From: Bogoriella caseilytica
GTDB lineage: Bacteria; Actinomycetota; Actinomycetes; Actinomycetales; Actinomycetaceae
DNA length: 64,000 bases
Direction of reading: 5' to 3'
NCBI RefSeq assembly: GCF_003752405.1
Contig: NZ_RKHK01000001.1
Location: forward strand, 434,001 to 498,000
Within the stretch, counting starts at the first letter, position 1, and each line of letters begins with the position of its first letter. A program made the translations under genes and the position numbers. Positions 45,391-52,553 of the stretch are shown one piece after another. The notes beneath the pieces were generated by a model. That model saw only the letters and a list, made by a program, of their open reading frames with translations, searched no databases and was not told the origin of the DNA.

Positions 45391-46562
45391 CGCCGGCTCC
45401 GGAGCAGTGTCTGCTCGCGTTCGCCGTCTTCGAGGCGGATGCGGAACCCCGTGAGCATGGCCGTGAGGTTCTTCTCCTTGGCCAGCGCTTCGGCGTTCGC
45501 CGCACGGAGTTTGTCGCCGGCCAGCGTGACCGCCTGCTCCAGGGTCACCTTGGAGAGCACCGTGGCAGCGACGCCCTGGACGACACCCAGCGGCCCCGGG
45601 GCTCGGACCTTGCCCAGCAGCCCGAGCGCAAGGCTGACGTAGTTCAGGGCTCGCTTCTGTGCGAGCAGGCTCTCCGCCACCTTTCCCGGCAGCTGCCGCG
45701 AGTGCACCCACCGCACGTGGCGCTCCAGCGGCAAGGTGGCAGCCAACGGCAGGAAGAGATCAATACCGACTCGTTCCTGCACGGCGATGGTGTCCGCCTC
45801 GAAACGGGCGGAAGAGAGCAGCAGGAAGTCCTCCCCCACGGCGAGCGCCTCACTGGCTTGGACGAAACCCTCGAGCACGGTGCGAAGTTGATCAAGATCC
45901 TCACCTGCCTTCTCAATCACCAGGTCGCGGAAGCGGTACACGTCGACCTCGGGGAGGAGGTCGGCCTTCGAGAGAGCGAGAATCCAGATCCGCGGGAAGG
46001 TGACCAAGGGCTCGCCGTCGGGGAGGATCTCGTCCTTGATGGACAGCAGGCCGTTGCGGAAGTTGCTGAACAGGGACTTGAGGTAGCGCTCCTCGCTGCC
46101 GGCGTTGTCCAGCAGGCGCTGCCCGTCCACGAGGAAGACCGCGACGTCGGAGCCGAGCAGCGACCGGAAGGTCTCGACCTTGCGCTGGTGCTCGGTGACG
46201 CCACTGACCCCGGACTCGAACCACTCCCCGGGATAGTCGTGCCAGACGAGGTTGAGGGCATCGAAGGGACGACGTTTGGCCGCCTTGACGGACGGGGCGT
46301 CCTTGAGCCGGACGGTGAAGGAGTACGAGTGGCTCTCGAAGCTCGTTGGCTCAGGCACGCGGTTCGAGTCCCGCATGCCCAGGTAGTTGCGCTGCAGCCG
46401 GGTGCCCTGCCCGGCATGGTTCGCGATCAGGTCGAACAGACTCCGCTTCAGGTGCCGGGGTTCCTGGCTAGCGCCGTAGAAGGAGGAGACCAGGACGGTT
46501 TTCCCGCTGCCGGCCTCACCGAAAACCGCGACGTGCTGCTCCAGGGTTCTGCTCGACCGCAT
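45387..46562 (-). CDS. YcjX/TRAFAC-like P-loop NTPase
   Basis: 391 residues. Walker A GEAGSGKT (15-22), a switch/Walker B-type WHDYPGEW (D109-W114) like that of YcjX stress proteins, and SKAD (198-201) in the place of the GTPase NKxD motif. The C-terminal third is helical and amphipathic (ALNYVSLALGLLGKVRAPGPLGVVQGVAATVL), possibly a membrane- or partner-contact region. A near-perfect SD (GAGGAGGG) precedes ATG 46562. Two-gene operon with the 107-residue protein, lying next to the 3' end of ssrA. Role unknown; related double-GTPase proteins occur in conflict systems. Confidence 0.75.
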   Translation of the reverse strand: MRSSRTLEQHVAVFGEAGSGKTVLVSSFYGASQEPRHLKRSLFDLIANHAGQGTRLQRNYLGMRDSNRVPEPTSFESHSYSFTVRLKDAPSVKAAKRRPFDALNLVWHDYPGEWFESGVSGVTEHQRKVETFRSLLGSDVAVFLVDGQRLLDNAGSEERYLKSLFSNFRNGLLSIKDEILPDGEPLVTFPRIWILALSKADLLPEVDVYRFRDLVIEKAGEDLDQLRTVLEGFVQASEALAVGEDFLLLSSARFEADTIAVQERVGIDLFLPLAATLPLERHVRWVHSRQLPGKVAESLLAQKRALNYVSLALGLLGKVRAPGPLGVVQGVAATVLSKVTLEQAVTLAGDKLRAANAEALAKEKNLTAMLTGFRIRLEDGEREQTLLRSRR

Positions 46563-46672
46563 CGATGGCCCTCCTCGTCGAGATCGGGCTTCGCTCCCCC
46601 GCCGCCCGCTGGCCTTCGACAGTATCGAAGCCCCCGCGAGCCGGCCTCTTCAGCGTCAAGCGCCACTGGAGC

Positions 46673-46725
46673 GCACACAGCCCTGGTGGCCGCCTCGGTC
46701 TGAGGTGGCCACCAGGGCTGTGTGC
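46673..46725. terminator. Very long hairpin downstream of ssrA
   Basis: A perfect 19-bp inverted repeat (46673-46691 with 46707-46725), extended inside by a G-U pair and four more pairs (46693-46696 with 46702-46705), giving a 24-bp stem with a 5-nt loop. It lies 16 bp beyond the tmRNA 3' end and before the NTPase gene. There is no U-run on either side. Probably the ssrA terminator. Confidence 0.7.
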
Positions 46726-46740
46726 TGCACGAGCAGCAGG

Positions 46741-47104
46741 TGGAGATGGCGGGAATCGAACCCGCGTCCGACGGTGCGGCACCAGGACTTCTCCGGGCGC
46801 AGTTCGCTATCGATTTTCTCGGCCTCAGCGATCACGCGAACAAGTCGCTGACAGGCCCAGTTACCTTAGTGTCGCGCGCGCCCCGGCAACGAGGGCGAAC
46901 GCCAGTGGCTCTCTAGATGACGCCAGGAACCGAGACGAGAGCTAGCTCGGGCTGACGGAGTTCGGCTCGCTCAGGCGGCGAGGGCGAACTCGGTGCGCTT
47001 GGAATCGGCACCTATAGGTTTGCAGAGAGGCGTTAACGAGATGACTCTGCATCCTCGGCCCGCTTCTCCTGGAACGACAACCGTCGTCGAAACCGATCAT
47101 CCCC
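46741..47104 (-). ncRNA. ssrA: Transfer-messenger RNA
   Basis: About 364 nt. The 5' end (47104) reads GGGGATGATCGGTTTCGACG, pairing with CATCTCC at 46742-46748 to form the tRNA-like acceptor, and the T-arm GGTTCGATTCCCGCC-type sequence is at 46747-46765. The 3' CCA is not encoded. The tag frame runs from 47009 to 46971 (resume codon GCC) and encodes ADSKRTEFALAA followed by TGA, an actinobacterial-type degradation tag. Rescues stalled ribosomes with SmpB, encoded 1.9 kb to the right. A TTGACC on the minus strand upstream (near 47174) could be part of the promoter. Confidence 0.95.
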
Positions 47105-47273
47105 TGTGGAGTTGTGCTCACCGCCCCGGCGCCGGCTCGTGTGATCCGGTCCTGGTGCGGTGTGATCATGCTACGAGGTCAACCCCACCGGCCGCAGGTT
47201 TATTTCAGCCCTCGCGCGGCGAGGTACGTCACCCGGCGATAGGTTGGGCCGGTACCCGACTCTGGAGGTCCAC

Positions 47274-47699
47274 ATGGGACTGCCGATCAAGCTCAGTCAC
47301 GTTCCGGTGCGCCTGGCCGCCGGCGCGTTCATCCTCAACGCCGGCCTCGGCAAGCGGAACCTGCCCGAGGAGGCCGCTGCCGGCCTGCAGAGCTCTGCTG
47401 CGGTGGCCTTCCCGCAGCTCAGCGAGATGGAACCCGCTGACTTCGGCAAGCTCCTCTCCCGCAGCGAGATCGCCCTGGGCGCAGCCCTGCTGACGCCGTT
47501 CGTTCCGAGCTGGTTGGCTGGGCTGGGCCTGGCCGGGTTCTCCGGCTCGCTGCTGCAGATGTACCTCAAGACCGACGGCCTCACCGAGGAGGACGGCATC
47601 CGCCCGACCTCCGACGGCACCCCGATCGCCAAGGACGTCTGGCTGCTGGGCATAGCCGTCACCCTGATCCTGGACGATCTCCGCCGGAAGAAGCGCTAA
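47274..47699 (+). CDS. DoxX-like membrane protein
   Basis: 141 residues. Begins MGLPIKLSHVPVRLAAGAF; hydrophobic segments near residues 14-30, 65-90 and 120-135 and the GLGKRNLPEEAA loop are those of small actinobacterial DoxX-like proteins of unknown function. SD GGAGG (47264-47268) precedes ATG 47274. Lies between ssrA and smpB. Confidence 0.75.
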   Translation: MGLPIKLSHVPVRLAAGAFILNAGLGKRNLPEEAAAGLQSSAAVAFPQLSEMEPADFGKLLSRSEIALGAALLTPFVPSWLAGLGLAGFSGSLLQMYLKTDGLTEEDGIRPTSDGTPIAKDVWLLGIAVTLILDDLRRKKR

Positions 47700-47718
47700 C
47701 CCGCCCCCCAACGTAGAG

Positions 47719-47775
47719 CGGAAGCGTTAGCCCAGCGGCATCGGAAGCGTTAGCCCAGCGGCATCGGAAGCGTTA
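47719..47775. repeat. 23-bp tandem repeat, 2.5 copies
   Basis: Two perfect 23-bp units (47719-47741 and 47742-47764) and 11 bases of a third (47765-47775), each containing GGAAGCGTTAGCCCAGCGGC. Ends where the palindromic repeat at 47774 begins. Confidence 0.9.
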
Positions 47776-47816
47776 TCGGGTAGGGAAAGTGGCGCTGAGC
47801 GCCAGTTTCTCTACCC
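47774..47816. repeat. 43-bp inverted palindromic repeat, left copy
   Basis: Starts TATCGGGTAGGG and ends TTTCTCTACCC; itself a hairpin (arms pair at 17 of 19 positions). Its reverse complement occurs at 48890-48932 with 39 of 43 bases identical. The stop codon of the AbiEi/DUF559 gene lies inside it. Confidence 0.85.
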
Positions 47817-48758
47817 GGAGTGACCCGCCGGGCATCGCGGGCCACAGGACCGCACGGTGCCCCACCAGCCGCGAGCATGGAGCGCCCGCGCCACCTGACT
47901 CGCGGTCTCGCACGGGGTGGCCGCGATGTGCACCCAGCGGTACCGCAAGGTGATGTCACCGGTGTGGACGCGCACAGCGTTGTCGCGCCAGATGTCGGCG
48001 GCGCTCGCCCCGCCCGGATGGCCCAGTTGGCCGTCGAGCTCCACCCGCACGCGCCACGGGTCGTACGTGCAGTCCGACCTCAGCCACAGCCCGGGCAGTG
48101 CCTCTCTGCGTTGCAGCGTTGCGCGCGGCAGACCGTGAGCGCGCTCGACGTCGTAGTGATATCGACGCTCGAGCGGAGACTCCACCCCGACGTCGACGTC
48201 GCCGAGCACGTCCTCGAGCAATCGCCGGTGACGCAGCCTCGTACGGGACGCCACGGCGACGCGCAGAGCCCGGCTGTGCGTCACGCGGGCAGCCCGAGTG
48301 GCGAGCCCCACCACGTCGTCGATCGATCGCGCGCGATCAGCGAGATCGACGAAGGTCTCGGCGGTAGTGACGGTTCGTGGCCGGCCGTGTGCTGCTGGCA
48401 TCATCCTGCGCCGGTGTAGGCGAAGGCCTGGGGCCGGGCTGACCACGCGAGCATGGGGGATCGACAGCTCGATGGTCGACGGGGCGCGGGTGGAGAGGCC
48501 GAGTCGGTAGGCCGCAGCGCTATGACTCAGCGCCGCCCCCGCTCCGGCGTAGAGCACTGCGGCCGTCGCTCGGGTCCGCCAGGTCATCGGGCCGGTGGTG
48601 GTCACGTAGACGCCGTAGTACTGGCGCCTCCAGTGGCCGCTGCGCACCCGGCTACGGATCCAGTCGCCGTCGCCGCCCAGGTGCAGGACCTGCTGGCGGG
48701 TCACCACCTGGGACTGGCGTCGCATGATCGACTCGAGGGCGCGAGGCTGGGGTTCCAT
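47811..48758 (-). CDS. AbiEi-antitoxin-domain / DUF559 protein
   Basis: 315 residues. N-terminal AbiEi-type winged helix (VTRQQVLHLGGDGDWIRSRVRSGHWRRQYYGVYVTTTGP), a central arginine-rich part, and a C-terminal DUF559 domain related to Vsr/very-short-patch endonucleases (YDPWRVRVELDGQLGHPGG..WRDNAVR). Such solitary proteins are frequent in actinobacteria and have no proven toxin partner; none is seen here. ATG 48758 is the chosen start; the frame stays open to 48917, inside the right-hand repeat. Bracketed by inverted palindromic repeats (47774 and 48890). Confidence 0.8.
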   Translation of the reverse strand: MEPQPRALESIMRRQSQVVTRQQVLHLGGDGDWIRSRVRSGHWRRQYYGVYVTTTGPMTWRTRATAAVLYAGAGAALSHSAAAYRLGLSTRAPSTIELSIPHARVVSPAPGLRLHRRRMMPAAHGRPRTVTTAETFVDLADRARSIDDVVGLATRAARVTHSRALRVAVASRTRLRHRRLLEDVLGDVDVGVESPLERRYHYDVERAHGLPRATLQRREALPGLWLRSDCTYDPWRVRVELDGQLGHPGGASAADIWRDNAVRVHTGDITLRYRWVHIAATPCETASQVARALHARGWWGTVRSCGPRCPAGHSG

Positions 48759-48889
48759 GGCGAGAGCTTGCCCGGTGAGGAGGAATCCGGACCAAGCGAG
48801 GGGCTGAGCTGTGGAAAGTCCGGCGGCTCCGAGCGCAGTGTGGGGCTCCGGCCGTTCCGCCGGCACGCGCCCTCCGCCATCGGCCCAAT

Positions 48890-48932
48890 GGGTAGAGAAA
48901 CTGGCACGCAGCGCCACTTTCTTTACCCGATA
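48890..48932. repeat. 43-bp inverted palindromic repeat, right copy
   Basis: Reverse-complement copy of the repeat at 47774-47816, beginning GGGTAGAGAAACTGGC and ending TTTACCCGATA; also self-complementary. Lies 132 bp upstream of the DUF559 gene start. The rest of the 245-bp gap to smpB holds only the 22-bp duplication at 48936. Confidence 0.85.
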
Positions 48933-48935
48933 CGT

Positions 48936-48979
48936 GGGCCGGCGGGCGAGGTCGGGCGGGCCGGCGGGCGAGGTCGGGC
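48936..48979. repeat. 22-bp GC-rich tandem duplication
   Basis: Two identical adjacent 22-bp units (48936-48957 and 48958-48979), each starting GGGCCGGCGGGCGAGG. Lies just past the right palindromic repeat and before smpB. Confidence 0.85.
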
Positions 48980-49004
48980 CGGGCGGGCCCTGCCCCTCGT
49001 CGCC

Positions 49005-49535
49005 TCAGCGGTTGCGGCGCAGGCTCATGGCACGCTGCGCCTCACGCAGATCCTGCTTCTCGCGCAAGGTCTGGCGCTTGTCCCAGTCCTGCTTGCCTCG
49101 CGCGAGCGCAATCTCGACCTTGGCGCGGCCGCCGATGAAGTACAGCTCGAGCGGCACGATCGTGTGCCCCTTCTCGCGGGACTTCGAGCCGAGCTTGACG
49201 ATCTCCTCCTTGTGCAGGAGGAGCTTGCGCTTGCGGCGTGGTCCGTGGTTCGTCCACGAGCCCTGGGAGTACTCGGGGATGTGGACGTTGTGCAGCCACG
49301 CCTCGCCGTGGTTGTCGACCTCGATCCAGCCCTCGATCAGGGAGGCCCGGCCCATGCGGAGGGCCTTGACCTCCGTGCCGGTCAGCGACAGGCCGGCCTC
49401 GTAGGTGGAGTCGATGTAGTAGTCGTGCCGGGCGCGCTTGTTCCGGGCGACCACGCTCTTGGCGTCCGCCTGCTCCTTGGCGCGCTGTGCCTCTTTGGCA
49501 CTCTTGGGGCGCTGCGCTCCGGCTGACTTACTCAT
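49005..49535 (-). CDS. smpB: SsrA-binding protein SmpB
   Basis: 176 residues. Core [48 protein letters not shown] and C-terminal tail [28 protein letters not shown] are diagnostic. Binds tmRNA and the decoding centre during trans-translation. ATG 49535 has TACCCT (49542-49547, minus strand) 6 nt upstream: leaderless. Separated from ssrA by two accessory genes. Confidence 0.96.
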   Translation of the reverse strand: MSKSAGAQRPKSAKEAQRAKEQADAKSVVARNKRARHDYYIDSTYEAGLSLTGTEVKALRMGRASLIEGWIEVDNHGEAWLHNVHIPEYSQGSWTNHGPRRKRKLLLHKEEIVKLGSKSREKGHTIVPLELYFIGGRAKVEIALARGKQDWDKRQTLREKQDLREAQRAMSLRRNR

Positions 49536-49602
49536 CCCTCTAGGGTACGTGGGCACCCGGGCCGGCATCGAGCGGATTATGCGCGGGGCCGCGGACCGGC
49601 TC

Positions 49603-50598
49603 TCAGCCCACCTCGGCGAGCCGGTGACCGGCGACATCGCGGTCCAGGTCACCGAGCACTCCGGCCTGGACGGCGCGCCGCCCCCAGATGAGTGTCCAGG
49701 CCCAATACCCGGCCAGGACCACCGCCCCGATGGTGATCTGCGCCCAGGTGGGCAGCCACGAACCGGTGACGAAGCCTTCGACCAGTCCGGAGACGCCCAG
49801 CACGACCACCAGTCCGATCACCACCGTGATCAACGCACGCCCTTCCTCGGCGAGGGCAGCGCCCCGGCTGCGCGGGCCCGGGGAGACCGCTGTCCAGAAG
49901 AGCTTCAGCCCGGTGCCTCCGGCCACGAAGATGGCGGTCAGCTCCATGAGGCCGTGCGGGAGGATGAGCCCGAAGAAGACCCCCAGATCGCCGTAGACCG
50001 CCATGATCGCCCCGGCCTGCCCCACTCCCACGGCGTTGACGATCATCACGTACACCGGGAACACCCCGGTGATGCCCAGACCGATGGACTGGGCGGCGAT
50101 CCACGCGTTGTTGGTCCATACCTGGGCGGCGAAATCCGGGGGCGGATAGTTGGTGTAGTAGGCGGCGAAGGCTTCCTCGGCGTAGCTCTCCAGCTGGGAG
50201 GGCGGGCCGATCTGCGCCATCGCCCCAGGGTTGGTGGCCAACCACCAGCCGGTGACCACGGCGACGGCGAGGAACCCGATCATGACGCCGACCGTCCACC
50301 AGCGCACGCGATAGAAGCCGGCGGGCACCGTCACCGCGAAGTAGCGCCAGAGGTCGGCCAGGCGCAGCTCGTGCGCTCCGCCCACCTTGCCTCGTGCCTG
50401 CCCTAGCAGTACCGAGAGCCGGGAGACGAGCTGGGGGTCGGGCGCCTTGGAGCGGAGCTGGGTGAGGTGCCCGGCGGTCGCCTGGTAGAGGCGGATCAGC
50501 TCGTCGGCTTCCTCGCCGCTGAGATCGCGGCGGCGGACGAGCTGCTCGAGGCGCCGCCACTGGGCTTCGTGCACTGCGGCATAGGCATCCGGATCCAC
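49603..50598 (-). CDS. Stage II sporulation protein M family membrane protein
   Basis: 331 residues. A helical, soluble N-terminus ([26 protein letters not shown]), then about seven membrane helices including [24 protein letters not shown] and [23 protein letters not shown], the SpoIIM signature. The family pairs with RDD proteins in actinobacteria. Start GTG 50598; only 18 bp separate it from the divergent RDD start. Confidence 0.92.
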   Translation of the reverse strand: MDPDAYAAVHEAQWRRLEQLVRRRDLSGEEADELIRLYQATAGHLTQLRSKAPDPQLVSRLSVLLGQARGKVGGAHELRLADLWRYFAVTVPAGFYRVRWWTVGVMIGFLAVAVVTGWWLATNPGAMAQIGPPSQLESYAEEAFAAYYTNYPPPDFAAQVWTNNAWIAAQSIGLGITGVFPVYVMIVNAVGVGQAGAIMAVYGDLGVFFGLILPHGLMELTAIFVAGGTGLKLFWTAVSPGPRSRGAALAEEGRALITVVIGLVVVLGVSGLVEGFVTGSWLPTWAQITIGAVVLAGYWAWTLIWGRRAVQAGVLGDLDRDVAGHRLAEVG

Positions 50599-50603
50599 GC
50601 CGG

Positions 50604-50609
50604 TATCCT
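50604..50609 (+). promoter_or_regulatory. -10 element of RDD gene in 18-bp divergent gap
   Basis: TATCCT ends 7 nt before ATG 50617 and sits in the 18-bp gap between two divergent start codons, so both promoters must overlap each other's coding sequence or this hexamer. Confidence 0.5.
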
Positions 50610-50616
50610 CGCATGT

Positions 50617-51477
50617 ATGGCCAAGCGCGTCTCCGGGCAACAGCAAGCACTGGCCCGCTCCCGACTGCAAGATGACCTCATCGTCACCGGTGAGGCCGTG
50701 GCCCTGGAGGCTCGGCCCGCCTCGGTCGGTGTGCGCACCCTCGGTGCCGCCCTGGATGCCGCAGCCATCGTCGCGGCCGTCATTCTCGTGCTCCTGGCCT
50801 CCAGCCCGCTGCTGGAGAACTTGAACCAGGCCCAGATGGGCGTGGTTCAGGTGCTCACGATCGTCACCATCATGGTGGGCAGCCCGGTCGTGGTCGAGAC
50901 GCTGACTCGCGGGTTGTCGCTGGGGAAACTGGCCTGCGGCGTGCGCGTGGTGCGCGACGACGGCGGGCCGATCCGCTTCCGGCACGCCCTCGTTCGCGCG
51001 CTGGTGGGCGTGGGCGAAATCTGGCTGAGCTTCGGCTTCCTGGCCTTCGTCTCCGGCGTGCTCTCGCGCCGATCCAGGCGCCTCGGTGACATCCTGGCCG
51101 GCACCTATGCCGTGCGGGTGCGTGGCGCCGAACGCTCCCTGCCTCCGCTCGTCAGCCCGCCGGACCTCGCCGAGTGGGCTCGCACGGCCGATATCCGTTC
51201 CCTGCCCGACGGCCTCGGGCTTGCGGGCCGACAGTTCCTGGCCCGCGCCAGTGCGATGGACCCCCAGGCCCGCGAGCGCATGGGGCGTGAACTCGCCGCA
51301 CAGATCGAACCCCGGGTCTCCCCGGCGCCCCCGTGGGGCACCCATCCCGAGCGTTTCCTGGCCGCGGTGCTGGTGGAACGGCGCGACCGGGAGTACGCGG
51401 CGCGATTGCGCGCCCAGGAGCGCGCCGACGCCGACGCCGCCGAGATCGCGAAGCTTCCCTTCGGCGTCGGCCGCTAA
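50617..51477 (+). CDS. RDD family membrane protein
   Basis: 286 residues. RDD domain with three to four helices (LGAALDAAAIVAAVILVLL, GVVQVLTIVTIMVG, LVGVGEIWLSFGFLAFV) and the family loop SLGKLACGVRVVRDDGGPIRFRHALVRAL; C-terminal 100 residues are soluble and charged (ARASAMDPQARERMGRELA). Partner of the divergent SpoIIM protein by conserved context; transport or stress role unproven. ATG 50617, leaderless. Confidence 0.9.
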   Translation: MAKRVSGQQQALARSRLQDDLIVTGEAVALEARPASVGVRTLGAALDAAAIVAAVILVLLASSPLLENLNQAQMGVVQVLTIVTIMVGSPVVVETLTRGLSLGKLACGVRVVRDDGGPIRFRHALVRALVGVGEIWLSFGFLAFVSGVLSRRSRRLGDILAGTYAVRVRGAERSLPPLVSPPDLAEWARTADIRSLPDGLGLAGRQFLARASAMDPQARERMGRELAAQIEPRVSPAPPWGTHPERFLAAVLVERRDREYAARLRAQERADADAAEIAKLPFGVGR

Positions 51478-51514
51478 CCGGCTCGTTCCAGAGGCAGGGG
51501 CGCTCCGAGCGCGC

Positions 51515-52405
51515 CTAGAGGCAGAGCATCTCTCCGTCCTCCTCGGAGACGCCGCGGCTGCAGATCGCTGTGGCTGACACCGACTGGATCTCGTAACCCT
51601 CGGTCTCGCTCATGACGACGTGGTAGCGGTAGCCCAGGACGGAGTCGTCGCCCATCCCGGTCACATCCACCCAGGAGGCCCAGCCGCCATCGACCTCCGT
51701 GGACCCGATGACCACCCACTCGGGCCACGGGCCGTGGGCGTCGTCGTCGCCCTCGAGGGAGTCGGCCACGCGTTCACCCACCGAGTTCGCGATGGCTGAG
51801 GGTTCCTCCGCCGGTGGCACCTCGTCGAAGTCGGCTGTGACGTCCTCGGTGGCGGCAAGGAAGGCCAGGTAGGTGCTGTTCACCCAACCGTAGCCCTCGG
51901 CCAGTTCGACCTCGGCCCACAGATCCCCGCTGCCCTCCACCATGCGCTCACGGCCGGCGAGCGTGACGGCGCCGGTGGGCTCGATCTCGCCGACGATCTC
52001 GGTGTCGGCCGCCGGCATCGCCCGCACGTTCAGCACGTCGTCATACTCCACCCGCACCACGTTGGCCGTGCTGCCCTCGGTGGAGAAATACATCATCGTC
52101 TCGGTCCCGGGCAGCGCGCTCTCGTCCACCCGTTCCACACCCCCCGGCGGCAGGCCGGCGCCGTCGTCCTGGCCCTCGCCGGCGCCGTTCTCGTCGCCCT
52201 CATCGCCGGCTTCGTCGGTGGGTTCCGGCTCCGGCTCGGGCTCCGGCTCGTCGGTGTCCTCCTCCGTGGGCTCACTCTCGGTCGGCTCGTCGGTCGCCGT
52301 CACTCCGGGATCCGGCTGATCCGGCTCGTCCCCGTTTTCGCATGCGGCCAGCATGAGTGCCGCGGCCGCGGTGATCGTGATCATGCCTGGGCGTATCGAA
52401 CGCAT
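51515..52405 (-). CDS. SH3-like domain lipoprotein, paralogue 1
   Basis: 296 residues. Signal with lipobox LAAC (Cys22 or so), a Glu/Pro-rich linker, then a bacterial-SH3-like unit (VRVEYDDVLNVRAMPAADTEIVGEIEP..WAEVELAEGYGWVNSTYLAF) and a C-terminal alpha/beta part ending in a cysteine pair (AICSRGVSEEDGEMLCL). Closely related to the lipoprotein at 60702. ATG 52405 with GAGAGG upstream. May bind cell-wall material; target unknown. Confidence 0.83.
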   Translation of the reverse strand: MRSIRPGMITITAAAALMLAACENGDEPDQPDPGVTATDEPTESEPTEEDTDEPEPEPEPEPTDEAGDEGDENGAGEGQDDGAGLPPGGVERVDESALPGTETMMYFSTEGSTANVVRVEYDDVLNVRAMPAADTEIVGEIEPTGAVTLAGRERMVEGSGDLWAEVELAEGYGWVNSTYLAFLAATEDVTADFDEVPPAEEPSAIANSVGERVADSLEGDDDAHGPWPEWVVIGSTEVDGGWASWVDVTGMGDDSVLGYRYHVVMSETEGYEIQSVSATAICSRGVSEEDGEMLCL

Positions 52406-52553
52406 GGCTCTCACCTCTCCGTGGTCGTGTCACTCCACCCTAAGAACCTGAGTACTGACTCGCATCTATGGCAGCGACCCTCCCCGCCCGAGCCGGCAGG
52501 ACTCATCCGCTGGGAGGAGTTGTCTCGGCGGCAGGCCCCGTACTCTGGCCGCG

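Noticed and set aside
46355-46380. tRNA T-arm-like sequence (GGTTCGAGTCC) inside the NTPase gene
   Set aside because: No acceptor, D or anticodon arms can be folded around it and it encodes a normal stretch of the protein.
42178-46740. Search for an integrase or a direct repeat of the ssrA 3' end (attachment site)
   Set aside because: None was seen by eye; an island is therefore only suggested by composition and content.
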